The notes beneath the pieces were generated by a model, which saw only the letters and a list, made by a program, of their open reading frames with translations, did not search any database and was not told the origin of the DNA. DNA of 64,000 nt from an uncultured Duganella sp. (GTDB taxonomy: Bacteria; Pseudomonadota; Gammaproteobacteria; Burkholderiales; Burkholderiaceae): positions 8,918 to 72,917 of the forward strand of contig CAMLSG010000002.1 of the NCBI GenBank assembly GCA_946482635.1. Direction: 5' to 3'. The translations under genes and the position numbers were made by a program. Positions 53,975-62,273 of this stretch are shown here, one piece after another (the first letter of the stretch is position 1; the number at the start of each line of letters is the position of its first letter).

Positions 53975-55114
53975 ATGACTACCCTCCTCCAGCGTGACCC
54001 GCAGTCCTGGCGCGATATCAACGGCCTCGATACCGCCGAAGAGATTGCGCAGCAGCCGGCCCTGTGGCGCGAACTGGGCGCCAGCCTGCAAAGCCGCGCC
54101 GCCGACGTTGCAGCCTTCCTCGGCGGCTGCCTGCACAATCCGCAGCAGCGCGTGATCCTGACCGGCGCGGGCAGCTCCTGCTATGTGGGCGAAATCGTCG
54201 CCGATGAACTGAATGCCGCCTGGCCCGCGCAGGTACGCGCCGTGGCGACCACCACCCTGTTGACGCACCCGGAGCTGTACCTCGAACCGGACGCGCCAAC
54301 CCTGCTGGTGTCCTTCGCCCGCAGCGGCAGCAGCCCGGAAAGCCTGGCCGCAGTGGACCTGGTGCGCGAACTGGTAGCCGACGCACGCTTCCTGAACATC
54401 ACCTGCAATGCGCAAGGCCATCTGGCACGCAAAGGCGATACCGACGCGCGCACCTTCAACCTGCTGATGCCGGCCGCCAGCTGCGACCGCGGCTTCGCCA
54501 TGACCAGCAGCTTCACCTGCATGCTGCTGGCCGCCTTATGCGTGCTGGGCAAAGGCGAATGGCAGGAGCGCCTGGCGGCGCTGGCGCAAGCCGGCGACGC
54601 CGCATTGCGCGACTGGGCGGCACCGGTGGCTGCGCTGGCGGCGCAGCCGGTGGAACGCGTGGTCTACCTGGGCAGCGGCCCGCTGGAAGCGCTGGCAAAA
54701 GAATCCGCCTTGAAGATCCTGGAACTGACCGGCGGCCGCGTGCTGGCCATGTCGAACACAGCGCTCGGATTCCGCCACGGCCCGAAATCGGCGCTGAACC
54801 AGCAATCGCTGGTGGTGCTGTTCCGCAGCAGCAAAGCGCTGGCGCGCCGTTATGAAGAAGACCTTTTGCAGGAGCTGCGCCGCGATGGCGTGGCCGGCTC
54901 GGTGGTCACCGTTGGCAGCGAAGCCGACATTTCGGTCGCCGCGCCGGCCCAGTTGTCCGATTCGTGGCTGGCGCCACTGTGGCTGCTGATGGCGCAGCAA
55001 TACGCCCTGCACCAGTCGGCCGCGCTCGGCCTGACGCCCGACAATCCCTTCGCCGACGGCACCGTCAACCGCGTGGTGCAAGGCGTCACCATTTACCGCC
55101 ATGACCAGTTCTGA
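53975..55114 (+). CDS. agaS: galactosamine-6-phosphate deaminase/isomerase
   Basis: 379 residues with two SIS domains. The phosphosugar-binding loops are LTGAGSSCYVGEI and SFARSGSSPESLAA. AgaS converts D-galactosamine-6-phosphate to tagatose-6-phosphate and ammonia, the deamination step of GalNAc catabolism. A GlcN-6-P-type isomerase is the alternative, but the neighbours agaK, agaZ, agaR and agaA favour AgaS. The start ATG 53975 lacks a clear ribosome site. It overlaps agaK by 14 bp. Confidence 0.87.
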   Translation: MTTLLQRDPQSWRDINGLDTAEEIAQQPALWRELGASLQSRAADVAAFLGGCLHNPQQRVILTGAGSSCYVGEIVADELNAAWPAQVRAVATTTLLTHPELYLEPDAPTLLVSFARSGSSPESLAAVDLVRELVADARFLNITCNAQGHLARKGDTDARTFNLLMPAASCDRGFAMTSSFTCMLLAALCVLGKGEWQERLAALAQAGDAALRDWAAPVAALAAQPVERVVYLGSGPLEALAKESALKILELTGGRVLAMSNTALGFRHGPKSALNQQSLVVLFRSSKALARRYEEDLLQELRRDGVAGSVVTVGSEADISVAAPAQLSDSWLAPLWLLMAQQYALHQSAALGLTPDNPFADGTVNRVVQGVTIYRHDQF

Positions 55115-56051
55115 ACAAACCGGCTATCACGGCATCGACATCGGCGGCACCAAGATCGAACTGGTGTCGTGGATCGATGCCGGCGGCGAGCTGCAGGAAG
55201 TGTTCCGCGAGCGCGTCGCGACGCCTGGCACGGATTTCAATGAGTTCGTCGCCGCCGTTGCCGCCCTGGTTGCGCGTGGCGACGCCGCACTCGGCCCGCT
55301 GGCATCGCCCGCGGCAGTCGGCATCGGCCTGCCCGGCGTGATCGACAGCGCCACCGGCCGCCAGCTCAGCTCCAACGTGCCGGCCCTGAACGGCCGCCTG
55401 GTCGCCGCCGCACTGCAGGAAGCGCTGGCGCGTCCTGTCATCATCGGCAACGACTGCCAGTGCTTCGCCCTGTCGGAAGCACAAGGAGGCGCAGCTGCCG
55501 GCCTGCCCACCATGTTCGGCGCCATCATCGGCACCGGCGCCGGCGGCGGCTATTGCGTCGAAGGCCGCCTGCAGCGCGGCTTCAACGCCATCGCAGGCGA
55601 GTGGGGTCATTGGACCATTCCCGCAACGCTGCTGGCCCTCTACAAGCTGCCGGTGCTGGACTGCCCTTGCGGCAAGAAGGGCTGCCTGGAGCGCTATGTC
55701 TCCGGTCCCGGCCTGTCGAAACTGCACGCCCACATCGGTGGCGACGGTGCCGAACCGCTGGCCATCGTAGTCCGCGCCAACAACGGCGATGCACTGGCGG
55801 CACAGGCACTGGCCATCCATCTCGACCTGCTGGGCCACGCGCTGGCCGGCCTGGTGCTGGCCCACGACCCGCACGCCATTGTGCTGGGCGGCGGCCTGTC
55901 CAAGCTGTCGCACCTGTACCAGCAACTGCCGGCAGCCATGCGCCGCCACCTGTTCCGCGGCGTGCAAGCGCCACCGGTGCTGCCGCCACGCTTTGGCGAT
56001 GCCGGCGGCGCGCGCGGCGCCGCCCTCCTGGCGCGCCAACAAACGAAGTAA
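55101..56051 (+). CDS. agaK: ROK-family sugar kinase, probable GalNAc kinase
   Basis: 316 residues of the ROK family. DIGGTKIELV binds phosphate of ATP, FGAIIGTGAGGGY is the sugar site, and GEWGHW follows. The zinc motif CPCGKKGCLERYVSG is present. In a permease-dependent pathway GalNAc enters unphosphorylated, so AgaK makes GalNAc-6-phosphate. GlcNAc kinase (NagK) is the nearest look-alike and its specificity cannot be excluded. The ATG overlaps agaS. Confidence 0.85.
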   Translation: MTSSEQTGYHGIDIGGTKIELVSWIDAGGELQEVFRERVATPGTDFNEFVAAVAALVARGDAALGPLASPAAVGIGLPGVIDSATGRQLSSNVPALNGRLVAAALQEALARPVIIGNDCQCFALSEAQGGAAAGLPTMFGAIIGTGAGGGYCVEGRLQRGFNAIAGEWGHWTIPATLLALYKLPVLDCPCGKKGCLERYVSGPGLSKLHAHIGGDGAEPLAIVVRANNGDALAAQALAIHLDLLGHALAGLVLAHDPHAIVLGGGLSKLSHLYQQLPAAMRRHLFRGVQAPPVLPPRFGDAGGARGAALLARQQTK

Positions 56052-56058
56052 CACGATC

Positions 56059-57387
56059 ATGAATCAACTTGCCCAGCTTTCCCCAGTCCAGCAAATCGTC
56101 AATGCGCATCGCGCCGGCGAAGCGGTTGGCCTGTACAGCGTTTGCTGCAGCCACCCTACCGTGCTGCGCGCCGCGATGCAGGTGGCTGCGCAATACGGCA
56201 CGCCGCTGCTGGTGGAAGCCACCTCCAACCAGGTGGACCAGTTTGGCGGCTACACCGGCATGAAGCCCGCCGAATTCCGCGATTACGTGCACCGGCTGGC
56301 GCAGGAGCAAGGCTTCCCTGCCGAACGCCTGGTGCTGGGCGGCGATCATCTCGGCCCCAACGCCTGGCAGTCGCAGGACGCCGCAAGCGCGATGGCGCAT
56401 GCCGAAGTCCTGATCGACGCCTACGTGTCGGCCGGCTTCCACAAGATCCACCTCGATTGCAGCATGCGCTGCGCCGACGACGAGCCGGTGCTGAGCGACG
56501 AAGTCGTCGCCGCACGGGCCGTGCGCCTGGCCGCCATAGCCGAACAGGCAGCCGCCCGCGCCGGCCTGCCGCCGCCGGTCTACGTGATCGGCACCGAAGT
56601 GCCAGTGCCCGGCGGCGAAGCGTCGCTGGAGCAGGCACTGGCCGTCACCGCGCCTGCAGCCGCTGCGCGCACGCTGGAAGTTCACCGCCGCGCCTTCGCC
56701 GCAGCAGGCCTGCACGGCGCTTGGCAGCGCGTGATCGCCATGGTGGTGCAGCCGGGCGTCGACTTCGACCAGGCCAATGTGCAGCACTACAATGCAGCGG
56801 CGGCCGTGGCGCTGTCAGGCTTTGTGGCCGGCCAGCCCGGCCTGGTGTTCGAAGCCCACTCCACCGACTACCAGCGCGAATCGGGCCTGCATGAAATGGT
56901 GCGCGACCACTATGCGATCCTCAAGGTCGGCCCGGCCGCCACCTTCGCGCTGCGCGAAGGGTTCCTGGCGCTGTGCCAGATCGAAGAGGCCTTGCTGGGC
57001 AAGGAGAAGGCGTCGCGCCTGATGGAAGTGCTGGACGAAGCCATGCTGGCCAAGCCGAAGCACTGGCAGAAGCATTACCTGGGCAGCGCCGCAGAGCAGC
57101 GCCTGATGCGCCGCTACGGCCTGTCCGACCGCTGCCGCTATTACTGGGGCGAGCCGGAAGTCGCGACCGCCGTCAGCCAGCTGTTCGCCAACCTGGCCGG
57201 CCGCAGCATCCCGCTGCCTTTGCTGAGCCAATACCTGCCGCAGCAGTTCCTCGCCGTGCTGCAGGGCGAACTGGCCGCCGAGCCGCAAGCCCTGCTGGAA
57301 CACAAGGTCGGCCGCCTGCTGGCGCAGTATGCGCGCGCCTGCAGCGCCAACGCCGCCGGCCAGCACATGGCTGCCGCCATCTGTTAA
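56059..57387 (+). CDS. agaZ: AgaZ/GatZ/KbaZ-family protein of tagatose-6-phosphate metabolism
   Basis: 442 residues, the usual size of GatZ/KbaZ. The start MNQLAQLSPVQQIVNAHRAG lies 7 bp after agaK. Conserved blocks include GVYSVCCSHP-like GLYSVCCSHPTVLRAAM, LVLGGDHLGPNAWQ and FEAHSTDYQ. In E. coli-type pathways it is a non-catalytic partner of the class II tagatose-bisphosphate aldolase. In some GalNAc pathways such proteins were assigned as tagatose-6-phosphate kinases. No aldolase (AgaY) gene is in the window, so the second role is attractive here. Confidence 0.87.
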   Translation: MNQLAQLSPVQQIVNAHRAGEAVGLYSVCCSHPTVLRAAMQVAAQYGTPLLVEATSNQVDQFGGYTGMKPAEFRDYVHRLAQEQGFPAERLVLGGDHLGPNAWQSQDAASAMAHAEVLIDAYVSAGFHKIHLDCSMRCADDEPVLSDEVVAARAVRLAAIAEQAAARAGLPPPVYVIGTEVPVPGGEASLEQALAVTAPAAAARTLEVHRRAFAAAGLHGAWQRVIAMVVQPGVDFDQANVQHYNAAAAVALSGFVAGQPGLVFEAHSTDYQRESGLHEMVRDHYAILKVGPAATFALREGFLALCQIEEALLGKEKASRLMEVLDEAMLAKPKHWQKHYLGSAAEQRLMRRYGLSDRCRYYWGEPEVATAVSQLFANLAGRSIPLPLLSQYLPQQFLAVLQGELAAEPQALLEHKVGRLLAQYARACSANAAGQHMAAAIC

Positions 57388-57419
57388 GCTCGACGTTTTC
57401 ACATCCAGCGACAGAAGAC

Positions 57420-58187
57420 ATGCGAAATACCAGCCAACGCCGCGAAACCATCCTGCAGGCGATCGTACAACATGGCTCGGTCCAGGTGGCCGAGCTGGTC
57501 GACAAGCTTGGCGTCTCCGCCGTCACCATCCGCAGCGACCTCAGTGTGCTCGAATCGCAAGGCCTGGTGCAGCGCAGCCACGGCGGCGCCCTGCTGGCGC
57601 GCACCCCGCCGACGGAACACACCATCCGCCAGAAGGATTCCCTGAACCAGGCGCAGAAAGAACAGATCGGCCTGCTGGCTGCGCGCATGGTGCAGCCGGG
57701 CGACAACGTCATCATCGACTCCGGCACCACCACCATCTCGCTGGCGCGCCAGCTGCGCGACGCCAGCGACGTCACGGTGCTGACCAATGGCCTGAACATC
57801 GCGTGGGAACTGGCCGACGCGCCGGGCGTGGACCTGATCCTGACGGGCGGCCGCCTGCGCAAGCAATCGCTGTCGCTGCAGGGCGCCCAGGCTGAAGCCT
57901 GCCTGTCGGCCTACAACTTCGACAAGCTGTTCCTCGGCGTCGACGGTTTCGACCTGCAGTTCGGCATCACCACCCACCACGAGGCGGAAGCAAACCTGAA
58001 CCACAAGATGGTGGAGCGCGCCAAGAAAGTCATCGTGCTGACCGACGCTTCCAAATTCGGCCGCGTGTCGCTGCACCGCATCGTGCAGCTCGACCGCGTG
58101 CACACCGTCATCACCGACGCCAGCATCAGCACCGAGTACCGCGAGGGGCTGGAGAAGCGCGGCATCGAAGTGATCATCGCGGAGTAA
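57420..58187 (+). CDS. agaR: DeoR-family transcriptional regulator
   Basis: 255 residues. The N-terminal winged helix is VAELVDKLGVSAVTIRSDL, followed by the SHGGA motif of the DeoR family. The C-terminal DeoRC sensor domain carries IDSGTTT and an LGVDGFD segment that bind phosphosugar effectors. Placed inside the GalNAc operon, it is the likely repressor that acts at the CTTTCG array, with GalNAc-6-P or GalN-6-P as inducer. The next gene starts 2 bp later. Confidence 0.9.
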   Translation: MRNTSQRRETILQAIVQHGSVQVAELVDKLGVSAVTIRSDLSVLESQGLVQRSHGGALLARTPPTEHTIRQKDSLNQAQKEQIGLLAARMVQPGDNVIIDSGTTTISLARQLRDASDVTVLTNGLNIAWELADAPGVDLILTGGRLRKQSLSLQGAQAEACLSAYNFDKLFLGVDGFDLQFGITTHHEAEANLNHKMVERAKKVIVLTDASKFGRVSLHRIVQLDRVHTVITDASISTEYREGLEKRGIEVIIAE

Positions 58188-58189
58188 CA

Positions 58190-59275
58190 ATGCTGCAAGG
58201 CCGCATCCTCACTCCCGACGGCTGGATCAACGGCAGCATTGCCTTCGGCCAGCGCATCGCCAGCATTACCGAAGGACCGGTTGGCGAAGGCCTGACCATC
58301 GTTCCAGGCTTCGTCGACCTGCATGTGCACGGCGCTTCCGGCGTCGACATCATGGAAGGCGGCGATGCCGGCGCCGTGGTGGCGCGCAGCCACGCACGGC
58401 ATGGCACCACCGCCTTGCTCGGCACCACGCTGACCGCCAAGGAAGATTCGATCCGCCACGCCCTGCAAGGCCTGGCCGGCGTCATCGCGCAGCGCCCGCA
58501 GCACGGCGCGCGCATGCTGGGCGTGCACCTGGAGGGCCCGTTCCTGAACCGCCGCCGCCTGGGTGCGCAGCCGCCCGACGTGGTGACCGGCAGCCGCGCC
58601 CTGGTGGAGAGCTACCACGCCATCGCGCCGATCCGCGTGCTGACCATGGCGCCTGAAGTGACGGGCCACCTGGAACTGATCCCGCACCTGAAGAACCTGG
58701 GCATCCGCGTCCAGATCGGCCACAGCGCCGGCAGCTACGACGACGGCGTGGCTGCCATGCGCGCCGGCGCCGCCGGCTTTACCCACCTGTTCAACGGCAT
58801 GAGCGGCATGAGCCACAAGGAGCCGGGCATGGTGGACGTGGCCATGGCGCATGCCGAATATGCCGAAATCATCCCCGACCTGCTGCACGTGCACCCGGGC
58901 GCCATGCGCGCCGCATTGCGCGCCATCCCGCGCCTGTACGGCGTGACCGACGCCACCTCCGCCACCGGCATGCCGGACGGCGAATATGCGCTGGGTACCC
59001 AGCGCGTGTTCAAGTGCATGGGCTGCGTGCGCCTTGCCACCGGCTCGCTGGCCGGCTCCGTGCTGACCATGGACCAGGCGCTGCGCAACTTCGTCAGCCT
59101 GGGCATGGACGTGGCGGAGGCTTCGCAGCGCCTGTCGCTGTTCCCCGCCGATTACCTGGGCGAGTCGCAGCGCGGCCGCCTGGCGCCGGGAGCCTGGGCC
59201 GACATCGTGGTGCTGGACCAGTCTTTACACCCCGTGGCCGTCTTCGTCGAAGGCGAGGCCATTCCACTCTCATAA
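58190..59275 (+). CDS. agaA: N-acetylgalactosamine-6-phosphate deacetylase (NagA family)
   Basis: 361 residues, an amidohydrolase that removes acetate from the amino-sugar phosphate. Metal and catalytic motifs are all present: PGFVDLHVHGASG, GVHLEGPFLN (Glu), QIGHSAG (His), THLFNGM (His) and GVTDATSATG (Asp). A GlcNAc-6-P deacetylase has the same motifs; the genomic context favours GalNAc-6-P. It starts 2 bp after agaR. Confidence 0.88.
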   Translation: MLQGRILTPDGWINGSIAFGQRIASITEGPVGEGLTIVPGFVDLHVHGASGVDIMEGGDAGAVVARSHARHGTTALLGTTLTAKEDSIRHALQGLAGVIAQRPQHGARMLGVHLEGPFLNRRRLGAQPPDVVTGSRALVESYHAIAPIRVLTMAPEVTGHLELIPHLKNLGIRVQIGHSAGSYDDGVAAMRAGAAGFTHLFNGMSGMSHKEPGMVDVAMAHAEYAEIIPDLLHVHPGAMRAALRAIPRLYGVTDATSATGMPDGEYALGTQRVFKCMGCVRLATGSLAGSVLTMDQALRNFVSLGMDVAEASQRLSLFPADYLGESQRGRLAPGAWADIVVLDQSLHPVAVFVEGEAIPLS

Positions 59276-59291
59276 CAATACAGGAGATCCA

Positions 59292-61175
59292 ATGCAGGCC
59301 TTATCCATGCGCTATTTACTGTTTATCGCCGGGATGGGCGGCCTGCTTTACGGGATCGATGTCGGCATCATTGCCGGCGCCCTGCCATACCTCGAGTCCA
59401 CCGCTTCCGTCGCCTGGAAGCTGAGCGCCCAGCAACTGAGCTTCATCGTTGCCGCGGTGCTGCTGGGCTCCGTGCTGTCTTCGCTGTTTGCGGGCGCCAT
59501 TGCCGACGCCATCGGCCGCCGCTGGGCCATGGTGCTGGCCGGCGCCCTGTTCACGGTCAGCATTCCCTTGATCGCCCTGTCCGACGGGTACACGCCGCTG
59601 CTGCTGGGGCGCCTGCTGCAAGGCATCAGCGGCGGCTTGATCGGCGTAGTGGTGCCTTTGTACCTGGCCGAATGCCTGCGCGCCGAGCAGCGCGGCCGCG
59701 GCGCCGCCCTGTTCCAGCTGCTGCTCACCATCGGCCTGGTGGCGGCCGCCGTCATCGGCCTGCTGCAAGCGCAAAATGTCGAAGGCGCGACGCAAGCCGC
59801 GCAAGCCTTGCCGGAAACCGCGCGTGCCGCCGCGGTCTTCGAGGCCAAGGACCACGCCTGGCGCAGCATCTTCTGGATGTGCCTTGCCCCGGGCCTGGTA
59901 TTCACTTTCGGCAGCGCGCTGCTGGCCGAATCGCCGCGCTGGCTGGTGCAGCGCGGCCGCATCGAACAAGCCCGCACGGCCCTGCTGCGCACCCGTGCCG
60001 CCGGCGAAGCGGCGTCCGAACTGCGCGCTATGCAGGCCGCAACCGGCTTGCCCGTGCACGGCGCCGCTGCCGGCGCAGGCGAGCCCACCGAAGGCGACAT
60101 CGCCGCAGCGCGCGGCGTGGTTGCCGGCCGCGGCGGCGCGTCCGCCATCCGCCCTGCAGGCGCCGGCGCCGCGGCCATGGCCGCCGACGACCGCCTGCTG
60201 AGCCGCCGCTACGTGCTGCCCTTCCTGCTGGCCTGCCTGGTGCTGGCCTGCACCCAGGCCACCGGCATCAACTCCGTGCTGGCCTACGTCGTCAACATCC
60301 TGAACCAGGCCGGCCTGCCCGGCGCCACCGCCAACATGGCCGACGTCGGCCTCAAGCTGCTGAACGCCATCATGACCGTGGTGGCGGTGCTGCTGGTCGA
60401 CCGCAAGGGCCGCAAGTTCCTGCTGATGCTGGGCAGCGGCGGCATCGTAATCGCCCTGCTGGCCGCCGGCCTGCTGTTCCGCAGCGCCGAAAGCGAGCAG
60501 CGCGACGTCAGCGCCATCGTGGCCGCGCAAGCCAGGGGCGATACCCTGTCGCTGCGCCTCGACGCGAAAACCCTGAAAGCGCTGGGCGCGCACGGCGGCA
60601 GCGCAGCAACGCCGCAGCTGCTGACCGTGTCTTACTCCTACGGCCCGTTCACCAACGTGCAAACGCGCCGCAGCGACGACCCGGCACTGGCGCCCATGGT
60701 GCTCTCGCGCGAGGACACCGTGCAGCCCGACAGCGTGATCGGCGCCTTCTTCCGCCGCCTGCACCTGAATCCCTTCGCCGACCCGGCGGAAGGCCGCGAC
60801 GCGCCGCTGAAAATCGAGCAGGCGCAGATCGGCGCCCTGCCTTCCGTGACGCACGGCTGGCAAGTAACGCTGGCGATCTGCCTGTTCGTGGCCAGCTTCG
60901 CCGTTGGCCCCGGCGTCTGCGTCTGGCTCGCGCTATCGGAGCTGATGCCAACGCGCATCCGCTCCAACGGCATGAGCATCGCGCTGCTGGTCAACCAGTT
61001 CGTCTCCACCACCATTGCAGCCGTGTTCCTGCCGACCGTCGGCCGGCACGGCTACGCGGCGATGTTCTTCTTCTGGGCGGGATGCACGGTGGTGTACTTC
61101 CTGGCTGCCGCTTTCCTGCTGCCGGAAACCAAAGGGAAGACGCTGGAGGAAATTGAAGCGCACTTCGCGCGCTAG
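59292..61175 (+). CDS. agaP: MFS sugar-porter-type permease with a large extra loop, predicted GalNAc importer
   Basis: 627 residues, against about 460-490 for sugar porters. N-terminal helices start YLLFIAGMGGLLYGIDVGII. Sugar-porter motifs include GRRWAMVLAG, LLGRLLQGISGG, PRWLVQRGR, and the C-terminal PETKGKTLEEIEAHF. A segment of about 130 residues (roughly 400-530) between central and C-terminal helices is hydrophilic and most likely periplasmic. It follows AgaA by 16 bp with AGGAGA, so it belongs to the operon. Import with sodium or protons is inferred. Confidence 0.85.
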   Translation: MQALSMRYLLFIAGMGGLLYGIDVGIIAGALPYLESTASVAWKLSAQQLSFIVAAVLLGSVLSSLFAGAIADAIGRRWAMVLAGALFTVSIPLIALSDGYTPLLLGRLLQGISGGLIGVVVPLYLAECLRAEQRGRGAALFQLLLTIGLVAAAVIGLLQAQNVEGATQAAQALPETARAAAVFEAKDHAWRSIFWMCLAPGLVFTFGSALLAESPRWLVQRGRIEQARTALLRTRAAGEAASELRAMQAATGLPVHGAAAGAGEPTEGDIAAARGVVAGRGGASAIRPAGAGAAAMAADDRLLSRRYVLPFLLACLVLACTQATGINSVLAYVVNILNQAGLPGATANMADVGLKLLNAIMTVVAVLLVDRKGRKFLLMLGSGGIVIALLAAGLLFRSAESEQRDVSAIVAAQARGDTLSLRLDAKTLKALGAHGGSAATPQLLTVSYSYGPFTNVQTRRSDDPALAPMVLSREDTVQPDSVIGAFFRRLHLNPFADPAEGRDAPLKIEQAQIGALPSVTHGWQVTLAICLFVASFAVGPGVCVWLALSELMPTRIRSNGMSIALLVNQFVSTTIAAVFLPTVGRHGYAAMFFFWAGCTVVYFLAAAFLLPETKGKTLEEIEAHFAR

Positions 61176-61191
61176 CGCGGTGGCGTAATGG

Positions 61192-61252
61192 AAGTCGGGG
61201 TCAGGTCTGGCAATCGGACAAAATGTCCGATTGCCAGACCTGGCCCCGACTT
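61192..61252. repeat. long near-perfect hairpin, REP-like element between convergent genes
   Basis: Two 29-bp arms (61192-61220 and 61224-61252) pair around the loop AAA with one G-T-compatible mismatch. The core is GTCGGGGTCAGGTCTGG, then CAATCGGACA; TTTT follows on the plus strand. Such a hairpin could end the agaP and the convergent lipoprotein transcripts. Its GGGGTCAGGTCTG core recalls REP-type palindromes linked to RAYT transposases in related bacteria, though none is in the window. Confidence 0.7.
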
Positions 61253-61263
61253 TTAAGGAAGGA

Positions 61264-61926
61264 TTACGGCTTGCCGTAGTTGGCCGAACGCGGGCCGTAC
61301 AGGATGCCGTTGCTGCCGCCGGCCGACATCAGGCGGCCGCTGGCCACGCCTGCAACCGGGTAGGCTGCATCGGTGCTGGTGTTGATGATCTGCTTGACCG
61401 CAGCCGCCACCAGGGCGCCAATCAGGCCGCCGCCGCTGTTATTGTTTTGCTCCGCGCTGGAAGCAGTGGCCTTGCCGTCCCACAGCAGGGTACCAGTCTT
61501 CAGGTCCACCAGCTTGGCTTCGGCCGCCACCACTACTTCGCTGTTCAGCACCGTGTAGACCGAGCCGTATTTGGTCACGGTCACGTACAGGGCCGCATCG
61601 GCGCCGAAGATTTCGTGCAGCTTCTTGGCGCTGACATTGTGGATATCGGCAGCGTTGGACAGGCCGTTCTGCTTGAAGGTCTCATCCACCGCGGCCACCG
61701 GTAGCACGTAGTAGCCGGCTTCGGCCAGCGGGTAGCTCAGTTGCGACAGCATGCCGTAGGTCGCTTTGACTTCCGGCGAGTTGTTCAGCGGCGGCAGCAC
61801 CACGATCGATTTCGGCTGGGCGGCCTTGAACGCGGTGTAGTCGTAAGGCTGGCCCTGGTGGGCGCAACCCACGAAGAACAGCGCAGGCAGCAGGCAAGCC
61901 GCCAGTTTCATGCATTTCTTGATCAT
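61264..61926 (-). CDS. DUF799 (GNA1162-like) lipoprotein
   Basis: 220 residues. The lipobox is FFVGC, giving a lipidated Cys near residue 21. The body matches DUF799: PKSIVVLPPLNNSPEVKATY, AEAGYYVLPVAAVDE, and SEVVVAAEAKLVDLKTGTLL. Its start overlaps the DUF4810 stop by 4 bp. A periplasmic alpha/beta fold related to TolB-N domains is known for this family. Third gene of a lipoprotein trio. Confidence 0.88.
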   Translation of the reverse strand: MIKKCMKLAACLLPALFFVGCAHQGQPYDYTAFKAAQPKSIVVLPPLNNSPEVKATYGMLSQLSYPLAEAGYYVLPVAAVDETFKQNGLSNAADIHNVSAKKLHEIFGADAALYVTVTKYGSVYTVLNSEVVVAAEAKLVDLKTGTLLWDGKATASSAEQNNNSGGGLIGALVAAAVKQIINTSTDAAYPVAGVASGRLMSAGGSNGILYGPRSANYGKP

Positions 61927-62273
61927 TGAACGGCCTTCTTCGTATTCTTCAGCAAAAAGTCCATATAGGCGGCGGATTCGGGGAACAGCTTTTTCTCAGC
62001 CTCGAATTCGGCTGCCATCTGGTCCGGACGGTTGGTCACGGAATACAGCAGGCCGAGGTGGGCGTGATAGCCGGGCGGCGGGGTCTTGCCTTCCGCGCTG
62101 ATCTTTTGCAGGTCCTTTTCCAGCACCGCGATTTGCGCGTCAGGGCTCTCGCCCTTGAAGTACTGGTAAACCTGCGGCTGGTAGCTCTCCCACTGGTACA
62201 GGGACGGCTGCTGGTGTTTGCAGCCAACCAGCGCCACGGCGATGCCGAGGGTCAGGGCCAGGCGGCGCATCAT
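61923..62273 (-). CDS. DUF4810 lipoprotein
   Basis: 116 residues with lipobox ALVGC (Cys near residue 18). A helical, TPR-like mature part follows (PSLYQWESYQPQVYQYFKG, GYHAHLGLLYSVTNRPDQ), matching DUF4810. It overlaps both neighbours by 4 bp (ATGA-type junctions), so expression is coupled. Function unknown. Confidence 0.88.
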   Translation of the reverse strand: MMRRLALTLGIAVALVGCKHQQPSLYQWESYQPQVYQYFKGESPDAQIAVLEKDLQKISAEGKTPPPGYHAHLGLLYSVTNRPDQMAAEFEAEKKLFPESAAYMDFLLKNTKKAVQ

